From positions 1 to 12,235 of the forward strand of contig JANMDM010000306.1 in NCBI GenBank assembly GCA_031376305.1: 12,235 bases of DNA. The letters run 5' to 3'. Both the position numbers and the translations under genes were made by a program. The first letter of the stretch is position 1, and each line of letters begins with the position of its first letter. Below are positions 8,943 through 12,235 of the stretch, in pieces. The notes beneath the pieces were generated by a model. It was not told where the DNA came from and did not search any database. It saw nothing but the letters and a program-made list of their open reading frames with translations. Source of the stretch: TMP-24 sp031376305. Its GTDB lineage: Bacteria > Pseudomonadota > Alphaproteobacteria > Rhodobacterales > Rhodobacteraceae.

Positions 8943-9491
8943 TCATGATTTCGGTGTGGACGACACACCAACCTGCGCGGGGCGCAACAGCCGGTCGTGC
9001 AGCAGGAAGCCTTCGGTCATCACCTGGATGATGTCGCCGGCCTTGGTGCCGGGCATCGGCGCTTCGAACATCGCCTGATGCATCTGCGGATCAAACGGCT
9101 CGCCCGCCTGCGGAACGATCGGCACAACGCCGTGGCGGGTCAGCACGTTGATCAGCTCGCGCATCGTCAGTTCGATGCCTTCGATCACCGCACCGGCAAC
9201 CGCGCGCTGGTCGTCGCCGACCGCGTCAATGGCGCGCTTGAGGTTATCGTAGACCGGCAAAAGATCGCGGGCGAGCTTGGAGCCGCCATATTGTTCCGCC
9301 TCGCGCCGATCACGTTCGCCGCGCTTGCGAATATTTTCCGCATCGGCCAGCGCCCGCATGAAGCGGTCACGCATGTCATCACGCTCAGTCCGCAGGGCTT
9401 CCATTTCATCAAAGCCGGGGTCGAGATCGAGCCCCTCGTCGCCCATCAGCGCCTGGTCTTCGGCAAGTTCGTCTTTTTTCATATCGTTCAT
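8943..9491 (-). CDS. grpE: GrpE, nucleotide exchange factor for DnaK
   Basis: GrpE speeds ADP release from the chaperone DnaK and acts as a dimer in the cytoplasm. The 182-residue product has an acidic N-terminus and a charged coiled-coil stretch at about 28-68. Next comes ARDLLPVYDNLKRAI (74-88). The GrpE signature runs from FDPQMHQAMFEAP (133-145) to GFLLHDRLLRPAQVGV (161-176). It lies 6 bases behind hrcA. Its ribosome binding site AAGGGA (9501-9506) is made of hrcA's last two sense codons, so the two are co-transcribed and probably translationally coupled. dnaK is not next to it, which is common in this group. ATG at 9491 is preferred; the ATG three codons later is less well spaced from the site. 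The gene faces mutS. Length is in the normal range for the family. Confidence 0.96.
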   Translation of the reverse strand: MNDMKKDELAEDQALMGDEGLDLDPGFDEMEALRTERDDMRDRFMRALADAENIRKRGERDRREAEQYGGSKLARDLLPVYDNLKRAIDAVGDDQRAVAGAVIEGIELTMRELINVLTRHGVVPIVPQAGEPFDPQMHQAMFEAPMPGTKAGDIIQVMTEGFLLHDRLLRPAQVGVSSTPKS

Positions 9492-9497
9492 AAATCA

Positions 9498-10592
9498 CTA
9501 TCCCTTGCGCTCGCCCGACAACAATCGCCCGACAAGCTGCGCCGTGTAATCAACGATCGGCACGATGCGCCCGTAGTTCAGACGCGTTGGTCCGATCACG
9601 CCCACAGCACCGATGATCTTTCGATCCGCGTTCATATAGGGAGAGACCACCAGAGAGGAACCCGAAAGTGAGAAAAGTTTGTTCTCGGAGCCAATGAAAA
9701 TGCGCACGCCTTCGCCGGTTTCGGTCAGTTCAAGGAAATCGGCGATATCGCGCTTGCGTTCAAGGTCATCAAACAGCGTGCGGATGCGATCAAGGTCGGC
9801 AGATTCGGCCCGATCAATCAGATTGGCCCGACCGCGCACGATCAGCCGTTCCTGACTTTCGCCGGGGTTTTCCCAAAGCGCGAGGCCGCTTTCCACCATG
9901 ACTCGGGCCAGATCATTCAGCTCTTGCCGACGCGCCGCGATTTCCCGGCGCATGTGGGCGCGCAGTTCGGACAGGGTGCGGCCTTCGGCCATGGCGTTCA
10001 AGAAATTCCCCGCCTCGCGCATCGACGATGGCGTCTGGCCAAGCGGCGGGTTGAAAACCCGGTTTTCAACCTGACCGTCGGCAAAGACCAGAACTACCAG
10101 CGCGCGATCAGCAGCAAGCGAAACAAATTCGATGTGGCGAATCGGCGCTTCGTGCTTGGGGGTCAGCACCAGACTGGCGCCGTGGGTGATTCCCGAAAGG
10201 GCGGCGCCGACCCGGTCAAGCAAGGCGCCAACGTCAGGATCGGCATTGGTCATGGTGGCATCGATCGCGTGACGATCTTCGACAGAAACCGTAGATACTT
10301 CCATCAAGCCGTCAACAAACATCCTGAGGCCCATCTGTGTGGGGATCCGCCCCGCCGAGATGTGCGGGCTGTCAAGGAGCCCGAGAATTTCAAGATCTTG
10401 CATGACGTTGCGGATCGTCGCCGCCGACAGCTTTTCATTCATCGAGCGCGTCAGCGACCGCGAGCCAACCGGATCACCGCTGTCGAGATAGCTTTCGACG
10501 ACGCGCCGGAACACCTCGCGCGAGCGGTCATTCATGTCGCTCAGAATTTTCTGCCCGTCGTTCATGCGCTGCCCTTTGAAGGTCTGCGACAT
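9498..10592 (-). CDS. hrcA: Heat-inducible transcription repressor HrcA
   Basis: HrcA binds the CIRCE inverted repeat and represses chaperone genes, with GroEL helping it fold. The 364-residue product carries the winged-helix N-terminus: NDRSREVFRRVVESYLDSGD (21-40), PVGSRSL (41-47), then LSAATIRNVMQDLEILGLLD (55-74) and the wing HISAGRIPTQMGLRMFVD (77-94). The rest is the HrcA dimerisation and inserted domain, ending in the conserved YGRIVPIVDYTAQLVG. Two starts are possible. ATG 10592 has AGAGG 7 bases upstream; ATG 10565 (residue 10) has AAAGGG 6 bases upstream, inside the longer frame. The conserved fold begins only near residue 20, so homology does not decide. First gene of hrcA-grpE, divergent from rph. 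No CIRCE sequence (TTAGCACTC-N9-GAGTGCTAA) is present in the 88-base gap, so there is no sign of self-repression here. Confidence 0.94.
   Translation of the reverse strand: MSQTFKGQRMNDGQKILSDMNDRSREVFRRVVESYLDSGDPVGSRSLTRSMNEKLSAATIRNVMQDLEILGLLDSPHISAGRIPTQMGLRMFVDGLMEVSTVSVEDRHAIDATMTNADPDVGALLDRVGAALSGITHGASLVLTPKHEAPIRHIEFVSLAADRALVVLVFADGQVENRVFNPPLGQTPSSMREAGNFLNAMAEGRTLSELRAHMRREIAARRQELNDLARVMVESGLALWENPGESQERLIVRGRANLIDRAESADLDRIRTLFDDLERKRDIADFLELTETGEGVRIFIGSENKLFSLSGSSLVVSPYMNADRKIIGAVGVIGPTRLNYGRIVPIVDYTAQLVGRLLSGERKG
9501..9506 (-). promoter_or_regulatory. grpE ribosome binding site inside the hrcA 3' end
   Basis: AAGGGA on the minus strand forms the final Lys-Gly codons of hrcA, directly before its TAG stop, and lies 9 bases before the grpE ATG. 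Ribosomes finishing hrcA would pass straight over it. Confidence 0.65.
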
Positions 10593-10624
10593 TAAAGAGC
10601 CTCTGGCATAGGCGTCAATCGGGG

Positions 10625-10652
10625 TTGCATCGGCAGGGATGCCGCTTGTAAT
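10625..10652 (+). promoter_or_regulatory. Candidate rph promoter with an inverted repeat in its spacer
   Basis: TTGCAT (10625-10630) and TGTAAT (10647-10652) are separated by 16 bases; the -10 matches five of six consensus positions, the -35 only three. Transcription would start near 10659, about 22 bases before the rph ATG. The spacer contains CGGCA-GGGA-TGCCG (10631-10644), a perfect 5-base inverted repeat. An overlapping GCATC-N6-GATGC (10627-10642) is also present. Confidence 0.4.
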
Positions 10653-10669
10653 TGGCCCAAAGCTTCAGA

Positions 10670-10674
10670 AAGGA
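10670..10674 (+). promoter_or_regulatory. Ribosome binding site fixing the rph start
   Basis: AAGGA lies 6 bases before the ATG at 10681. The upstream in-frame ATG at 10639 would add 14 residues ahead of the family's near-universal MRPSGR start, so 10681 is chosen. Confidence 0.75.
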
Positions 10675-10680
10675 CGAAAG

Positions 10681-11391
10681 ATGCGACCCTCTGGCCGGAA
10701 ATTGGACGAAATGCGAACGGTGTCGATTGAAACCGGCGTCACGAAACACGCCGAAGGCTCCTGCCTGATCCGCTGCGGCGATACCCATGTTTTGTGCACC
10801 GCAACCATCGAAGACAAGGCGCCGCCGTTTTTGAAAGGCACCGGCCTTGGTTGGGTGACGGCAGAATATGGCATGCTGCCACGCGCCACCAATACGCGCA
10901 ACCGGCGCGAGGCTGCTGCAGGCAAGCAATCGGGTCGTACGCAGGAAATTCAACGACTTATCGGGCGCGCACTGCGGGCCGGTGTCGACCGTGCCGCCCT
11001 GGGCGAGCGGCAGATTGTCGTCGATTGCGACGTGATCCAGGCCGATGGCGGCACGCGCTGCGCCTCGATCACCGGGGGGTGGGTGGCATTGCGCCTGGCG
11101 GTTAACAAGCTGCTGAAGGCCGGGATAATCACCTCCGATCCGCTGGTCGATCACATCGCCGCCGTCAGTTGCGGGATTTATGCCGGTCAGCCGATTGTCG
11201 ATCTGGACTATGCCGAGGACAGCGAAGCGGGCACCGACGGCAACTTTATCCTGACCGGACGCGGGCGGCTGGTCGAGGTGCAGATGTCGGCGGAGGGGGC
11301 GACTTTCAGCCGCGACGAGATGGGCAAGCTGCTGGATCTGTCCGAAGCCGGGATTTCGGTGCTGGTTGCGGCACAGATGGCCGCTATCTGA
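10681..11391 (+). CDS. rph: Ribonuclease PH
   Basis: RNase PH is a phosphate-dependent 3'-5' exoribonuclease that trims tRNA precursors and structured RNA ends, working as a hexamer ring. The 236-residue product is the normal length and starts with the classical MRPSGR. Arg86 in SGRTQEIQRLIGRALR and Arg126 in GGTRCASITG fall at the usual positions of the phosphate-binding arginines. DLDYAEDSEAGTDGN (174-188) holds the conserved acidic residues of the active site. LGERQIVVDCDVIQADGG (107-124) is another family block. Full catalytic competence is expected, unlike the frameshifted rph of some laboratory E. coli. First gene of an operon: its TGA shares one base with the rdgB ATG (TGATG). Divergent from hrcA with a candidate promoter at 10625-10652. 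Confidence 0.97.
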   Translation: MRPSGRKLDEMRTVSIETGVTKHAEGSCLIRCGDTHVLCTATIEDKAPPFLKGTGLGWVTAEYGMLPRATNTRNRREAAAGKQSGRTQEIQRLIGRALRAGVDRAALGERQIVVDCDVIQADGGTRCASITGGWVALRLAVNKLLKAGIITSDPLVDHIAAVSCGIYAGQPIVDLDYAEDSEAGTDGNFILTGRGRLVEVQMSAEGATFSRDEMGKLLDLSEAGISVLVAAQMAAI

Positions 11392-11999
11392 TGCGGAAGT
11401 TCGCGGGCGACCGGCTGCTGATAGCGACCCATAACAAGGGGAAGCTGGCGGAGTTTGCCGATCTGCTCGCCCCTTTCGGCATCACCGGCCTGAGCGCGGC
11501 GGACATGGGCCTGCCGGAGCCAGAGGAAACTGAAACCACCTTTGTCGGCAATGCGCGGATCAAGGCGCATGCGGCGGCGAAGGCCACGGACCTTCCGGCG
11601 CTGGCCGATGATTCTGGTATTGAAGTGGACGGCCTGGGCGGCGCGCCGGGGGTCTATACTGCCGATTGGGCGATGACGCCCACAGGCCGTGACTTTGGTG
11701 TGGCGATGACCCGGACCTGGGCTGAGCTGGAAAAACTGGGCGCCCCCTATCCACGCTGCGCGCGGTTCCGGGCGACGATGGTGCTGGCTTGGCCGGACGG
11801 CCATGACGAAGTGTTCGAAGGCAAGGTTGAGGGGCAGGTCGTCTGGCCGATACGTGGCGCCGAAGGGCACGGCTATGATCCGATGTTCCAGCCCGAGGGC
11901 TATACCATCACCTTTGCGGAAATGGACCCGGATCTGAAGAACCGTATCAGCCATCGTGGCGATGCTTTTGGCAAGCTTAGTGTCTGTTTTGAAGGTTGA
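11391..11999 (+). CDS. rdgB: Non-canonical purine NTP pyrophosphatase (RdgB/HAM1)
   Basis: RdgB hydrolyses dITP, ITP and XTP to monophosphates, keeping deaminated purines out of DNA and RNA. The 202-residue product has the N-terminal ATHNKGKLAEFADLL substrate loop, TTFVGNARIKA, and the metal-binding LADDSGIEVDGL. GYDPMFQPEGYTITFAEM and KNRISHRGDAF follow near the C-terminus. After APGVY, where E. coli-type proteins read SAR, this one reads TAD, so the arginine is replaced by aspartate. I believe this variant recurs in Rhodobacteraceae but cannot check. The frame stays open upstream to 11169, but that part lies inside rph in another frame. The ATG at 11391 overlaps the rph stop by one base, which points to coupled translation. 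ridA follows at once. Confidence 0.96.
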   Translation: MRKFAGDRLLIATHNKGKLAEFADLLAPFGITGLSAADMGLPEPEETETTFVGNARIKAHAAAKATDLPALADDSGIEVDGLGGAPGVYTADWAMTPTGRDFGVAMTRTWAELEKLGAPYPRCARFRATMVLAWPDGHDEVFEGKVEGQVVWPIRGAEGHGYDPMFQPEGYTITFAEMDPDLKNRISHRGDAFGKLSVCFEG

Positions 12000-12002
12000 A
12001 TG

Positions 12003-12235
12003 ATGAAAAAGCTGATCTCTACCGGATCGCCGTTCGAAAAGACCATTGGCTATAGCCGCGCCGTGGTCAAAGGGCCGTGGTGCTTTGTTTCGGGCGTTAC
12101 CGGTTATGATTATGCAACCATGGTGATGCCCGAGGCGGTGGAAGACCAGGCGCGCAATTGCTTCAAGACCATCGCCTGGGCGCTGGATCAGGGCGGTTTT
12201 GCGATGGAGGATATCGTGCGGGTGCAATACACCTT
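12003..12235 (+). CDS. RidA-family protein, 5' part (continues past window)
   Basis: The first 77 codons of a RidA (YjgF/YER057c/UK114) family protein; the rest lies beyond the right edge. RidA proteins hydrolyse reactive enamine/imine intermediates released by PLP enzymes, or bind small metabolites. The visible part shows KLISTGSPFEKTIGYSRAVV, then GPWCFVSGVTGYD, then QARNCFKTIAWALDQGGFAM and DIVRVQYT. This is the typical RidA pattern of the conserved SG turn and the helix before VRVxxY. The catalytic arginine region would be further downstream and cannot be judged. Two ATGs stand in tandem (12000 and 12003). GAAGG at 11991-11995, inside the last codons of rdgB, is 4 and 7 bases away respectively, so 12003 is slightly preferred. 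Third gene of the rph-rdgB operon. Which RidA subfamily it belongs to is not clear. Confidence 0.85.
   Translation, partial: MKKLISTGSPFEKTIGYSRAVVKGPWCFVSGVTGYDYATMVMPEAVEDQARNCFKTIAWALDQGGFAMEDIVRVQYT

Noticed and set aside
10593..10680. CIRCE operator expected near hrcA
   Set aside because: I read the gap on both strands and found no TTAGCACTC-N9-GAGTGCTAA or near match; CIRCE is probably elsewhere, for example before groESL.
11169..11390. Possible 74-residue N-terminal extension of RdgB
   Set aside because: It lies inside the rph coding region in a different frame; the family start motif begins right after the ATG at 11391.
11208..12227. Open frame of 339 codons on the minus strand opposite rph, rdgB and ridA
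   Set aside because: It covers three recognisable genes on the other strand and has no family features.

Overview
The window reads as ordinary, compact chromosome of an alphaproteobacterium, most likely a Rhodobacteraceae member. The reasons are high-G+C coding sequence, the layout hrcA-grpE divergent from rph-rdgB with no dnaK beside it, a hybrid malic enzyme with a phosphotransacetylase-like tail, and the style of the protein sequences. The genus cannot be set from this sequence alone. I see no mobile element, CRISPR array, tRNA, rRNA or sign of recent transfer. No gene-free stretch exceeds about 165 bases.

Layout. (1) 1-1067: the 3' part of argG (arginine synthesis), ending in a probable intrinsic terminator. 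(2) 1231-1518: a 95-residue SCP2 lipid-carrier protein, convergent with and overlapping (3) a two-gene minus-strand operon at 3131-1513. This operon encodes a class IV PLP aminotransferase followed, through an ATGA overlap, by a sulfotransferase-like protein. (4) 3252-3872: msrA with a signal peptide, convergent with and overlapping (5) maeB (6136-3869, minus). (6) 6266-8917: mutS, divergent from maeB. (7) 10592-8943, minus: hrcA-grpE, facing mutS across a hairpin. (8) 10681 to the window end: rph-rdgB-ridA, a tightly packed plus-strand operon divergent from hrcA.

Most genes are housekeeping. Many serve quality control: MutS repairs DNA mismatches, RdgB removes non-canonical purine triphosphates, RidA removes reactive enamine/imine intermediates, MsrA repairs oxidised methionine, HrcA/GrpE belong to the heat-shock system, and RNase PH trims RNA 3' ends. 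MaeB links the C4 pool to pyruvate/NADPH, and ArgG makes argininosuccinate.

The part that is not understood is the aminotransferase/sulfotransferase pair. From memory, plants carry a single protein (BCAT-like protein) in which the same two domains are fused, which would argue for a shared unknown pathway. In addition, this aminotransferase seems to lack the glutamate that normally contacts the PLP pyridine nitrogen. This is the best candidate in the window for an undescribed function.
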